Assembly (NCBI GenBank): GCA_027257055.1
Contig: JAPVLO010000007.1
Coordinates: 7,254,001-7,318,000, forward strand
DNA from: Cephalopachus bancanus
Lineage: Eukaryota > Chordata > Mammalia > Primates > Tarsiidae
Direction of reading: 5' to 3'
Length of the DNA: 64,000 nucleotides
A program made the position numbers and the translations under genes. Below the pieces are notes generated by a model, which worked only from the letters and a program-made list of their open reading frames with translations, did no database searches and had not been told where the DNA came from. Within the stretch, counting starts at the first letter, position 1. Each line of letters begins with the position of its first letter. Shown here one piece after another: positions 34,200-46,120 of this stretch.

Positions 34200-34330
34200 T
34201 TGAACCCTGGAGAGGCAGGAGAGGCTCAGCTGGGTGGTTCCAGCTTGGAGGTCTTTCATGAGGTTGCAGCCATGATGTGGGCCTGGGCTAGTCATCTGGT
34301 GATCCACTCAAATACCTGGCACATTGGAGC
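34200..34330. mobile_element. Fragment of an old LTR-like repeat
   Basis: 'ggctcagctgggtggttccagcttggaggtctttcatgaggttgcagcc…gctagtcatctgg' fits a common ancient LTR-like family that I cannot name precisely. Confidence 0.45.
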
Positions 34331-34349
34331 TGTGGATTGGCAGGATGCC

Positions 34350-34475
34350 TTGGAATATTATCATTCCTATTTTATATGCAGTAAAATTGAGGTTCCAAGA
34401 GAGTAAGGACCCAGCAAGGCTAGATGGAGTAGGAACCAAGACTGCTTGACCCTAGACATGCACCCTTAACTCTTC
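34350..34475 (-). mobile_element. MIR
   Basis: 'ttatcattcctattttatatgcagtaaaattgagg' through 'ggaaccaagactgcttgacc' is a reversed MIR. Confidence 0.55.
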
Positions 34476-34599
34476 CTCAGTTTCCTTGTGAATGAAGTTT
34501 TCCATGTGCATAAAAAGGAAGTACTTGCTACTAGCTACTTTAATGGCTACTGTGCAACTTCAAGTGCAATAAAAACTCAGAGAATGTTGCTCCCCCTCC

Positions 34600-34960
34600 C
34601 CCGAATTCTAGTAGACCTGGAAGAGAATAGTTGGTAATTGCCCTATTAATTTATTACATAGTAACAGATGCTGTAGAAGGGCAGGGAGAGAGTTGGTTCC
34701 TGTAAGTGGGTTAGGCATGTCCCTTGCTGTTGGGATCATGCTCTTAATTTGATTTTTCATGGATAATTCACAAAGACGATCCAATTCATGCCCTGTCAGG
34801 ACAATTACAAACCCTAAATTTATGGAGTCCACATGACCAAGTGTTGAGCGCACAACACTGCAGGTGCAAAAAACATGACATCAGAGGATGATTTAATTGC
34901 GGCATCGGTGAAAACAGTACAAATTCTGCTGTTTGGGGCCGTTTGGATGATGAACCCTGA
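34600..34960. promoter_or_regulatory. Candidate conserved non-coding element 4
   Basis: Repeat-free with several TAAT/ATTA sites (gtaattgccctattaatttatt, gataattcac, gacaattac, tttaattgcgg) and no credible frame. Inference from composition only. Confidence 0.3.
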
Positions 34961-35759
34961 ACCTCTGGAAGGCTTCCAGGTTGAACACCCATCGCCCTAA
35001 TCCTTTCAACAAATGGTCTCTTCCAGCTCCTTCTCCACATTCCTCACAACTCCGTAGGGACAGGTGTCTGGGCCTCTGTGACGAGGATGGGACAAATGTG
35101 GGAGCCGGAGCAGGTGGTGCCACCTGGGGTTGGCTCCAATTCCAGGCCAGCAGCTGCTGTCCAGCTGCAAACCCAAATCCCCAGGTTTCCTGAGGATTTT
35201 CCCACCATCTGGGCTCAGAAATTCCCATGCCCAGAAGCTTCCTCATGAGCCAAAGTGTCTCATTTCAAATGTTACCCGTGTCCTCAGAGCATCCTTTCAC
35301 AGCTCCTTCTTTCCCTGAGACATTGTAATCCTCTCCCACCAAGGCCCCAAGCAGTTATGTCCCATCTGTCTTCCAGAAACGGCTGTCTATCAGAAGAAGG
35401 GCTTCTGCCCAGGCCCTCACGCAAGCCTGCATCAGAAAGCGCTTGGGACCCCTCCAGTAAGATTCTGTCATCCTTTGCTGTCATCATGGTTTTATCAGGC
35501 TAACATAGAAAATAAATATTTCAAAATTCTGAGGAAAAGTCTCTTCCCATCTTTCTGTTGGCTTTGGTTGTTCACCTGTCAGCTGTAAAAGAAGCCAGGC
35601 ATTCAACATACCACAGGGGACCAGGGAGCAATTTTCTTCCAGAAGAGATCCTAGCAGGCTAGTCAAATTTCTCTGCTTTCTTTTCCTCACACCCTCTCCA
35701 TTTCGATGTGCTTAGAAAAGCTGGTCTTGCATCATTAATGAATTCACTCAACACATTTT
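34961..35759. other. Unique sequence, nothing recognised
   Basis: Several 60-117 codon frames on both strands overlap each other and have no domain. Confidence 0.45.
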
Positions 35760-35824
35760 CCCTGAACACATACTTGGTTCTGGACTCTGAACAACAAAGA
35801 ACAACAACAACAAATGGATGAGTA

Positions 35825-36350
35825 CGTTCTATGTGTCTAGCATCATGCCAAGCCCTAGGCCTACACTGTCTCAGTGAGTCCTCACAACTCTGCGAAGGAG
35901 GCAACCTTGCTGTCTCCAGGTTACAAAGATATTAGGGCCCAGAGAACCTCATTCACCTGTTCAAAGAGCAACTAGCAAAGCAAATTTTTTTTTTCAGTTG
36001 GAGTCTCACTCTGCCACCCAGACTGGAGTGCAGTGGCCACTCCCGGCCACCGCAGCCTCGACCTGCTGGGCTCCGGCGATCCTTCCACCTCAGCCTTCCG
36101 AGTAGCCAGAATTACAGGCATGCGCTACCACACCCGGCTGATTTTTTTGATTTATTGTAGAGATGAGGTCTCGCCAAGTTGCCCAGGCGGGTCTTGAACC
36201 CGCAGGCTTAGGCAATCCACTCACCTCAGCCTCCCAAGGCGCGGGATTACAGGCTGAGCCACTGAGCCCAGCTTTTTTTTTTACTGTAAGTAAAATTATA
36301 CTACCAGGATTTCAGACTCCAGAGCTCAAACTTCTGCTCGCCAGTGTCTG
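35825..36350 (-). mobile_element. MIR split by an Alu
   Basis: Left part: 'tatgtgtctagcatcatgccaagccctagg…agtcctcacaactctgcgaagg…ttcaaagagcaactagcaaagc'. After the Alu (35984-36272) it resumes with 'accaggatttcagactccagagctcaaac', so the Alu inserted into an existing MIR. Confidence 0.6.
35984..36272 (-). mobile_element. Lineage-specific Alu subfamily, copy 2
   Basis: A reversed dimer with all the subfamily marks: ggagtctcactctgccacc, cactcccggccaccgcagcctcgacctgctgg, gatttattgtagagatgagg, cttgaacccgcagg. It is one of the better preserved copies and retains several CpGs, suggesting it is among the youngest here. Confidence 0.9.
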
Positions 36351-36674
36351 TGGCTTCCAGTAAAGCACCAGGGGCAGTGTGGGCACATTTATGCCACAAC
36401 TTGATGCTGGGAAATATTATTTCAGCAAATGACCATTTTGCATCAGTTACTGGACGTAAGGTGAAGGCAACATTGATTATACTGTATGGAATGTATAGAA
36501 TTTGGGAATAGCAAAGTAACATATTTTCTACAAAAGCTAGCATTTCCTTGAAATATGAAGCACAAATAAATGACATATTTGCTATCCAGCTGTGATAAAT
36601 ACAAAGATTCAATCCAGTTCTCCTCCTCTTTCGATACCCACACCCTTTGTAATGTGATTTTGTGGGTCTTGCTA

Positions 36675-37392
<718 letters not shown>

Positions 37393-39390
37393 AAAACTTC
37401 AAGAATTTTGCTTCCTCCTTCAAGGCTGATCATTGGAATTTATGATGTTTGGATCCACAGTAATCAAGAATCACATGGCAACCCACAGCCATGCCTTCCC
37501 CAAGGAACTTCCTCACAGGACCACCGCTATGGCCTGGGGGGTCTTTCAAGGACCTGTGTTGGGGGACTGGAACAAATGAAATCTACTGTCTCCAAGATGC
37601 AAAACAAAGCAAATCAAAACAAGGCAAAACCAAAAACAAACCTTGCAGAATAAAACTGATAAATGCATCATTAAATGTCTTCAAAACATAACATTATGTC
37701 GACTAGCCAACTGCAACTCTATTAATATGAACCACATGAGCTGAATACAATTTTAGCACTTACAAGCCAAATGAATAATTTCTTCTTAATAAAAATCCAA
37801 CATTGAAAAATCATAAGAAAATTCCGATTATTATCTTCATCATTTTTACTGAACCAAGTTTCATATGAATTTTCACAGAAATATAATAAACCTTTCCAAA
37901 AATCTTACAGTGCCTCAATAATTGCTTTGCATGGGATGTGTCTGCATTTTCATTTATCCAACATGCTGTGACCTGAGACCGCTGAAAGTGACTGTGCCTA
38001 GGGCCTGCAAAAGTCTTAAAACAACTTTGGGAAGACATCTTCATTTTTAAGATGAAGAAACTGAGAATATGAGAGGCTAGGAGTTCCTCTTAGAAGCAAT
38101 GAACACTTGTCTGAATCAAGAAACACATTCTAGGCGAGCTCCGTTGAGGCCAGCAGGTAACAGGTTGCTATTTTGAGTCTGGTCCAGGAGAGGAGATGAT
38201 CTCCCTCTCGGCTCCCCGATACCCTGTAAGTCACTAAGTTCCTGGGCGCCAGTTTGTTTTCTTGCTTTTTTACTGGACTGTGAGTCCCTCAAGACAAAGA
38301 CCATGTGGTGCTCATCTCTGTGTCTCTGTTCATTCAGCAAGTGTTTGTGGTGTGCAACCAAGTGCTAAGTGCTTGTCCAAGTGCTACGATCACAGCAGTG
38401 AATACAACAGATATCATCTCCACCCTCTCAAGGGAGACCAGTGGAAGAGGCGAGTTATTTTAAAAATGACAAAATAAGTAGGCAAGAGAGAAAGTACTTA
38501 CAGATTAGCCGTGAGGTCTCCAACCTTGACATTCTCCTCCCACTCCGGCTTTTTGTTTTACTCCCTCCTCCCTCACCCCTCTAGTCTCCCAGGAAGATCC
38601 CTCTTCATCAGGCCCGTCCTCTAACCCCTCTAGGAGGTGGAATTGGGGATAGATGGTAGGAGATGTTGTTAAGAAGGGGTCAAGAGAGAAGGTGGGAGCA
38701 GGTGCAGGGGTGAGGAAAGCAAGCAAGAGGGAAAACACGGTGGTTTTACTAAGTCTCCGTACCTCCCTTTGCAGCATATGAGAAGTTCAAGTCGAGACTT
38801 CAAGTGGCTTTTGACTACTGGCTTTGCTCTGTGACAGCCTACTGTGTATTCCTGTGATAAGCACCATCAAGCCCAAGGCAAGGGTGTTGTGACTCAGATT
38901 GGGCGGAGATGGAATTCAGGCTGGCCAGGTGGAGTGAGGGTGACAGGAGAGGAAGGAATATTTGAGACAGAAAACCAGTCTCAGTGAAGGTCACAAGGTG
39001 CACAAGAATTCCAGTAGCTGGAAGGAATCTAGTGTGGCTGGAGTTTCAAGAGCAGGTGGATAAGGCGAGGCTGTAGGGACTAATGCGGACAGATGACACA
39101 AGGCCTGATGACCATGTGGACGATATACACTCACTGTATCTTCAAAGTGTTTGGGAAACAGTCGATGCTTGAGACCTGCTTTTTTTTTCAATGCTAATTT
39201 AATGTTTACCTAGAGAAAAGGCTCATTTCACCCCAGTTCTAAGCTAGGGTAATATTTAACACTGCCTGAGTCAGTAGGAAATACTTCTGTTATGAAATGA
39301 CTTTGGAGAATTTCAGTGTATCCTGATGTTTCCTTATCTCTATCCTACACCTACACCTATTAGTAGGACTCCCTGATTCCAAGTCCCAAG
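37393..39390. other. Mostly unique sequence; L2-like pieces
   Basis: AT-rich, low-repeat sequence at 37690-38000 could be regulatory, but the evidence is thin. L2-like wording is seen at 38265-38450 (ctggactgtgagtccctcaag, ttcagcaagtgtttg) and 38925-39115 (ccagtagctggaaggaatctagtgtggctgg). No gene was recognised. Confidence 0.4.
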
Positions 39391-39580
39391 GTTAATCAAT
39401 TAATTACTAGGAAAATTAATTAATTAATTACAAGTAAGTAAATGAATGCTTAAGATATTCAAGGTTGAACTTCGGAACTTCAGATATTCTGACCCTGGGC
39501 ATGACTGAGGTATGGTTGTGACAATGATTTTGGGGGGCATCTCTGTAATGATGTCACACATATCCACGTGCGTGAGCACA

Positions 39581-39628
39581 CGTGCGCACACGCACACACA
39601 CACACGCACGCACACACACACACACACT
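39581..39628. repeat. (CA)n with CpG interruptions
   Basis: ca units mixed with cgca and gcgcac. A short (TTAA)n run lies at 39415-39432. Confidence 0.9.
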
Positions 39629-39639
39629 CACTGGCCGCT

Positions 39640-40850
39640 GACTTGTAGTTGCATTGTGATCTGGGATGAAGTTTCTCCAACATTTAAAAAAAGCATGCAG
39701 TTTCCTTGTTGAATTATCTCTTTACCTTCCTTATAGCATTAGGCTCTTTCTTGGACCACAAGTCATGGAGAGAAATTAAGGAAGATGTCACTGGGTATCC
39801 TCTAGTGAGAAACATGGAAAAGACATGCTTAGAAGAAGTGTCTGAAATAGCATGTCAAAATGAATTTCATATCGGCAGGCCGGAAATTGATGGAAATTGT
39901 GGTTTCTCTTGGAAAAAGCACGTAATCCACTTAATTCAAGATAGGCATGGTGTCCTAGTCAAGGCTCTTGGGTTACTAGGTACCTGCAGTGGGCCCTTGG
40001 TGGGTTTTGCTGCCCACAACCCATTTTCTCTTCCTCTAGGAAGAGCATCCAAACTTCCTCCGGGTCCAAACATTGAGTACGTACCACAGTCCAAGACAAC
40101 CCTTGCATCTGAAATTTCTAGCCCAAAGATTGGTTCAGGATAAACACGTGACCCAGGTTCGTCCAATCACAATGGAATCAGTACTTGTACAGGAGCAACT
40201 GGAGACACAGTTCTCTCTTTGCTCTTGTATTTGAAGCAATAAGAACTGGTGATTACTGGATTCTCTGTGGTAAGTTAGAGGAAGGTGCCCACAATCAAAT
40301 TTTTATCCTATTATAGGAGTTTAAGGAACCAGAGGAATTTAGTGAGAGAAAAATGTGTTCTTGCACAAAAGTCCAAGTATAAGGTGTAGCTAGTCCTCAC
40401 AAGAAGTTGAGCCAGAGAAAGAATGTCATCAAAAATCAAGGAAGTTTTCCTCCTCTTTTCTCTTTGGCTGCAGGTTGTCTTGTCTCTCTTCTAGAGGGAT
40501 AGCATCCTTGTTTCTCCCTGATCCTAATGCCCAGTTTTTTCTTCCATGCTCTGTGTACAAGGCACAAGAGAATCCTCCTTCCCAAGCTGCTACCTCCCCT
40601 TCAACTACCTCACTCCCAAAATCTGACCAATTCACTCATACATTCCATTTCTTTACTCCTGGTGGACAGCTTTGTCAAGTATTCAGCTTCGGTCAAATCA
40701 GGTATGGCCAGAGCAGTGAATCATCTAAGATAAACTTGGCCACAGAGATCCTCCCTAAGAGTGGGAGCTTACTTTTTTTAAACATAGGCTTTACAAACAA
40801 ATCCAAAATGTCTGGTATACATGGATACAGACCTTGTCTTTTGCATCTTC
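39640..40850. other. Unique sequence with a possible old repeat, no confirmed gene
   Basis: A 145-codon plus frame at 39706-40143 is the longest in this stretch, but I recognise no family in it. Its right half (39990-40200) resembles ancient repeat wording (cacgtgacccaggttcgtccaatcacaatgg). I do not call it a gene. Confidence 0.4.
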
Positions 40851-40852
40851 AA

Positions 40853-40903
40853 TGAGGAAAAGATTCTCATCTTGAGGAAAAGATTCTCATCTTGGTGAAA
40901 AGA
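40853..40903 (+). repeat. Short tandem duplication, period 20
   Basis: tgaggaaaagattctcatct occurs at 40853-40872 and 40873-40892, followed by a decayed third start. Confidence 0.95.
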
Positions 40904-41324
40904 TGCAAAAGTTATTTTAGTGAGATGGGAGCCTAGTGCTTTCAAAAATAGCTGCTGTCCTAGACAATCAAACAAATTAGTTCACTCCAGAAAAGGTAAG
41001 TGTGAGAAGATTCACTCAACAGTAAGAAAGAGAAAAAATATATATATTCTGTTTTTAATGGCTCCTATCCCAGTGTTATAAAAATTTAATACCAGTGTAA
41101 TCAAAATTCAAAAATAGAATCATTTCCAGGAACACAATGGGGCAAGAAAAGGTTCTCAGCAACTTTCAATGGCTCCCATTTCTTTCTCTAGCAAGTCTTC
41201 ATGCTATTTGCCATTTTTCATAATGTTCCTACTCATAAAACTTCTTTAACCCAAGAGCAAGTCCCATCCCGCTCATCACTTTTCCATCTTACAAAAGCTG
41301 TGTCCATTCCTATCTCCTTGTTAG

Positions 41325-41400
41325 CTGTGTCACTTTAGAAAAATTACTTCACCTTTTTGAGCCTCAGGTAGATTATTTATCCTTAGATGGGAACAATTCA
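41325..41400 (+). mobile_element. MIR fragment
   Basis: 'gctgtgtcactttagaaaaattacttcacctttttgagcctcagg' is MIR core. Confidence 0.65.
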
Positions 41401-41429
41401 TTCCTCAAATCTGACAATGTCTACCACAA

Positions 41430-41765
41430 GTACAGATGCATTTACCCTTTAACACATCAATCTCACTTCTACAATTCTGTCCTACAGATAGACTTACCAA
41501 TGTATGAAATGACAATTGTAGAAATATTCATTTGAGTATTTGTCATAGCAAAATACTGGAAGCAACTGTATTATCCATTAATGGGTACCAGTTGAACAAA
41601 CTATGGTATATCCACTCAACAACAACAACAAAAAACTACACAACTGTAAGATGAATGAGAATAAGGTCTGTGTGCTGTTTTAGAAAAGTCTCCTAGATTA
41701 AGCAAAAACAACAAGGTACCAAAAGCATGTGTTTGCAGTATAATAATAATAAAGAAATATTTGGT
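41430..41765 (+). mobile_element. L1M 3' region, left part
   Basis: 'acccttt-aacacatcaatctcacttctacaattctgtcctacagatagac…aactgtattatccattaatgggtacc…gaacaaactatggtatatccactc' is the old L1 pattern. The element breaks off near 41765 and resumes at about 42510. Confidence 0.65.
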
Positions 41766-42505
41766 GTGTTTCCCTGGTTCCTGGCAAAGACTTCCTAAAA
41801 CCCTTAGAATTTTCAGTCTTTTATATGCTAATTGGATGACTCTTGAAGTGAAGGAGTTGGAGCACAAGATGTACTCAGAATGAGGAATGGTCAATCAAAA
41901 AGACCACAATTAGAGGGTTGGAAATTTCTGTCTCATCCCCTAACCTCTGGGATTGAGTTTAATCACTAAAGGCCAATGATTTAATCAATCATGCCTAGGT
42001 AATGAAATCTCCATGAAAAACCTTAAACAATGGGGTTAAGGGAGCTTTCATGTTGGTGATGACATGGATATACTGGAAACTGCACTCCCCAGTACCTTGT
42101 TACATGTATCTCTTTCATGTGGCTGTTTCTGAGTTACATTCTTTAGAATAAAGCTGTAACTCTATGTAGACCAATTTCCTGAGTTCTGGGAGTTGTTTTA
42201 GTGAATTATCAAGCATGGGGGAAGGTGACTTGTGGAATGCTCAAATCTGAAATCAGTTGGGCAGAAATGTGGGTCACATAGGAACTCTATGTGTAGCTGG
42301 TGTCTGAAGCGAAGGCTGTCCTATGGGACTAAGACCTTAACTTGTGGACTCTGTTGATAATTCCGAGATGATGTCAGCATTGAGTTGAATTGTTGGACAC
42401 CAAGTTGGTGTTGCAGAATTGGAAAATGGGTGTGGGAAAGCAACATGTATTTGGTGTCAGAAACAAACTTCACACATTTGGTGGCAGATGTGGTACCAGG
42501 AAAAA
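41766..42505 (+). mobile_element. LTR-like insertion inside the L1M
   Basis: This is about 740 bp with internal aataaagctgtaactc near 42150 and 'ttcctgagttctgggagttg…ggactaagaccttaacttgtgg…gagttgaattgttggacacc' further right. That is the layout of an old mammalian LTR or LTR-associated repeat whose family I cannot name. L1M sequence lies on both sides. Confidence 0.45.
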
Positions 42506-42509
42506 AAAA

Positions 42510-42770
42510 AAGACAACAGGGTTATGTGGTAACTTTTGTGTAAGAAAGCTGAGAGAAGCAGGGTTATGTGTTTAATATTTGCTCCTATGTGCACAACAAA
42601 ACGTTGAAGTGTAGACCAGACAGTAGTAACAATGGTTATCTGGAGGTGGAAGAGAAGTGGTGGGGACAGGAACAAGAACACGGAGTGGACAAGACATCCT
42701 TACATAGAAATTTTACTGTTTCAGTTCCTGAATCATGTAAGTGTTTTACTTGTTCAATTACAGATTGTTT
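42510..42770 (+). mobile_element. L1M 3' region, right part
   Basis: 'cagtagtaacaatggttatctggagg…agtggtggggacagg…aattttactgttt…tcatgtaagtgttttacttgttcaatt' is the L1M 3' end continuing the part at 41430. Confidence 0.6.
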
Positions 42771-42772
42771 TC

Positions 42773-43061
42773 TGCCGGGTTCGGTGGCTCAGCCTGTAAT
42801 CCCGTGCCTTTGGGAGGCTGAGGTGAGTGGATTGCCTGAGCCCGCGGGTTTGAGACCCGCCTGGGCAGTGAGACCTCATCTCTACAATAAATAAAAAAAA
42901 AAATCAGCCAGGCGTGGTAGCGCATGCCTGTAATTCCGGCTACTTGGAAGGCTGAGATGGAAGGATCACCAGAGCCAAGCAGGTCGAGGCTGCGGTGGCC
43001 AGGAGCGGCCACTGCACTCCAGTCTGGGTGACAGAGTGAGACTCCAACTCAAAAAAACCAA
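42773..43061 (+). mobile_element. Lineage-specific Alu subfamily, copy 3
   Basis: Forward dimer with ggctcagcctgtaatccc, gtgagtggattgcctgagcc, gagacccgcctgggca, caataaataaa, caggtcgaggctgcggtggc and gactccaactcaaa. attgtttt at 42764-42771 and 43062-43069 is the target-site duplication. Confidence 0.92.
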
Positions 43062-43183
43062 ATTGTTTTAATTAAAAATACCTTCTTCATAAAATTATTA
43101 TGAGCCTTAATTCCCCACCAACACTTGCCCATTTCTTCCTTATTGCATATTTTGATATTTTCATCCCATTTTGGGTCTGATTT

Positions 43184-43663
43184 TAGTATAGAAAATGTGA
43201 AGCTGTCATTAGGAGACAATTTTAACTTATCTGGGGAGCCAGTTTTCCCACAATGCTTTGGTCCTGACTGTCATTCAATACATAGGAACTCTCCTTGTAC
43301 AAAGTGTGTGCGAGGAGTTTGAAACACACGCTAATAATCTGTCATTTATTCAAAGTATGTCCCATCTTTTTAAGTCCTCTGTATAATTCCATAATGTAGA
43401 CATTACTATTGTCTTCATTTTACAGATTATCAAGAAAACTGAGACATAAAGGAGTTACCAGCTCATGGTCACACAGCTAGGAATTCATTCTCATCTGTGC
43501 ACACAGTGCTCGCTTGTGCTACTATATAACTAGTGAATGGCAAGTGTTGGTGGGGACCACCTGTGAATTGATTGATAGTCAGAAACAAAGCATTATGGGA
43601 AAATTCGCTCCTCAGTTAAGCTAAAATAGTCTCCTAATGATAGCTCCACATTTTCAGTACTAA
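43184..43663. repeat. Imperfect inverted repeat with about 100-bp arms (MITE-like)
   Basis: 43184-43285 and the reverse complement of 43560-43663 align over about 103 positions at roughly 83% identity (shared runs gtcattaggaga-type and ttttccca-aatgcttt). The 274-bp spacer contains a reversed MIR (43365-43500). It could be an old DNA transposon with long terminal repeats into which a MIR inserted, or a local inverted duplication. Confidence 0.75.
43365..43500 (-). mobile_element. MIR
   Basis: 'attactattgtcttcattttacagattatcaagaaaactgagacataaagg…ggtcacacagctagg' is reversed MIR core. Confidence 0.75.
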
Positions 43664-43953
43664 CTCCGACTCAAAAATGGTGCAAAAAAAAATCTAAACA
43701 TGCAGGCAAGGGAGAAATGGGAAAAACTGATACTTTAAATGAAGTTTACATAGGCCCTCAAGAGAAGTCAGAAGATAGCTGAGTCACAACGTTGGAGGTG
43801 AAAGCTAAAAGCATTCCAGAAAAAAGGATGAAGTCCTTCAACCAAAAGCCAAACTAAGTGTTAACTGGTATAAATTGAAGGGAAAGAAATCCCTGCCTAG
43901 ACACTTTCTACTGAAACTACAGAATACTAAAAAAAAAAAAGAAAAATTTTACT

Positions 43954-44028
43954 CTTTTTTTTTTTTTTTACATAGAGACGGGGTCTCATTATGTTGCCCA
44001 GGTTGTTCTCAAACTCCTGGGCTGTCAA
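43954..44028 (-). mobile_element. Truncated Alu arm
   Basis: A T run, then 'catagagacggggtctcattatgttgcccaggttgttctcaaactcctgggct', then the match stops. Confidence 0.65.
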
Positions 44029-44074
44029 TCTAAAATTCTATCCCCACCAAAACTATCATTTACGAATTTCAAAG

Positions 44075-44322
44075 CAAAGATGTTTGCCACAGGCCACTGG
44101 CCAAATCTGGCTTACTGACTGCTTTTGTGAATGAAGTGTAATAGATGACAGTCATGTTTACATTGTCTGGAGTGGCTTTCCAGGCACAGTAGTCACAACA
44201 GACACCATATAGCCCACAAAACCATTTTTAAAAACTACTTATGAAATAGTAGAGTAGCAGAATAGTAAAATATTTAGTGGTAAAATACATATTATTTACA
44301 GAAAATGGTTGCTGATCTCTGC
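44075..44322 (+). mobile_element. hAT-Charlie-type non-autonomous DNA transposon
   Basis: 'tgtttgccacaggccactggccaaatctggc…acagaaaatggttgctgatctctg' has both ends of the same hAT MITE family seen reversed at 23480-23720. Confidence 0.6.
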
Positions 44323-45960
44323 TTTTATGGGACTCAGTGTTGATGTGTGTATTTGTTTGTTCAGCATGTACTTGATAAACATCCTCTATCATCTATGTGC
44401 CAGACCCAACATACAGTGAGATGAAGAAAGTTAGGTGTCTGATCTCAGAAGACTGACACCTTTTGAAGTGTTCACCTAGAAAGCTGGTTCACTTTTCTGC
44501 AAGATAGTGTTGAGAAGAATGACACAGGTAGAGTAGTGTCTAAAAGTAGCCAAACAGAGATTCTGCCTCAAGTCAGCTGACCCTTAGTTCTCCTCTGCCT
44601 TAAGTCAATTGACTCTGTTTCAAATAATGAGCTTGTTTGAGCCCGCCCATTTCAGGCATGTGAGATGGTTCAAAGGTCACAGGGTTAGCTTTGGCTCCCT
44701 GTGTCATGAACATGGTCATGTATTCCTCACTGCTCTCACTTTTGGTCCATATTTTCCCTCCTCCCATGGGCTCTGCCTCCCACCAGCTGTCACTGAGTTC
44801 CAAGTTCCCGGACTCTCCCTGAGCACGGTGCCCTGCTGCTTTCTTCTCCAAGCAATTGCTCAAAGGCAAAGTTCCCCCCTTTCCTGGGATGTCCTCCTGC
44901 ATTGCTTGGTTTGGTTGACTCTTACCTCCTCCAGGAAGTCTTCCTGCCACTCCCAGACTGGGCCAGCACCCCTTCTCTTGATACAGTTCCATTCCATCTT
45001 GTTACACATTGACTTACAACCTGTCTATCAAGTACCTTCTATTTATGGGGTGGTGTGTTAGATACTTATCTCTGTGTCCTCCACCTTCACCACCTTCCTA
45101 CAGATGGGATTCATTCCAAACCAAAATAACCAGAGGTGACATTTGCTATGCAATTTAAAGTGGAGGATGAGATAGAGACCCTTTTCGTGGGTGTCCTTTC
45201 ATGAGACAAGCAAAAAGGAAGCCCATGAGCAGGTCCTACAGATTACCCTACAGACAGCGCTATCCCCTGACCGCAAGTCTGGACTTGTCAAGAAGGCTGA
45301 GTCAATACATGGACCAACTTCATCCTCGTGGTTCTTGCCCATCATAGAGATAAACAGAAATTTACATAAAGTATCCTCATGATGGAAGGGCAGTTGGAAG
45401 GATGATGGAGGAAGGGAAGGGAGGGGGGAAGGGAGCAGGTTCAAGTTCACTGGATGCCTTCCCCAGTCTCATGGGGTTATTTTTCTCCACCATGAATTCC
45501 TAACACCTCTACCTCCTCCACTGATCACTCATTGTCATTGTCTCTTGTCATTTACTCACTACATCATTCTGGAATGCTGGAAGGGTTAATGAGGCACACC
45601 TGGCAGAAGGGTGATTATGTTCATTCACTCTGGTCCCTGACAATTACTAATTCTCACAATTTTCCTATACCAAATACCACCTAGATTTCAACAATTCTGT
45701 AAATTTTTGCCAGCAGAGGAAAGAGAAATTGCATATTCAGTGACAGAAGGACTTAAGTGGATTTATAATGGTCTCAATAATAAGTAACTTGATTTGGTTT
45801 AGGCTTTGAAATACTTAAGAATTCACATATGAGAATTTTGGGATTTGGAGAACATGTCTTTCAAGTTGAAGAAAATTAACTATCCTGACAATTTTTGTAA
45901 ATCAGAGTGTATTAGTTTGAGGCACATTCTAAATTCAAAGATATGCTTTCATAAAAAACT
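44323..45960. other. Mostly unique sequence; L2 piece at 44860-45040
   Basis: 'ttcctgggatgtcctcctgcattgc…cttacctcctccaggaagtcttcctg' is plus-strand L2. GA-rich runs lie at 45390-45440. No gene was recognised. Confidence 0.45.
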
Positions 45961-45965
45961 TTCAG

Positions 45966-45999
45966 TAAAAAAAAAAAGAAGAAGAAGAAGAAGAAGAAG
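45966..45999. repeat. (A)n(GAA)n microsatellite
   Basis: An A run followed by about seven gaa/aga units. Confidence 0.95.
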
Positions 46000-46029
46000 C
46001 TGGTGGCTAGCTCAGGGCAAAGTCTGAAG

Positions 46030-46120
46030 AGTTGACGACCTCTCAGTAAAGCTATGAGGTACCATTTTATGAATGAGGAAACTGAGTCTGAGAGACTTTA
46101 ATGCTGGTCCCCCTAAAGCT
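46030..46120 (-). mobile_element. MIR fragment
   Basis: 'taccattttatgaatgaggaaactgagtctgagagac' is reversed MIR core. Confidence 0.65.

Noticed and set aside
39706..40143. 145-codon plus-strand ORF
   Set aside because: No family recognised, right half resembles an old repeat, and no exon structure is visible.
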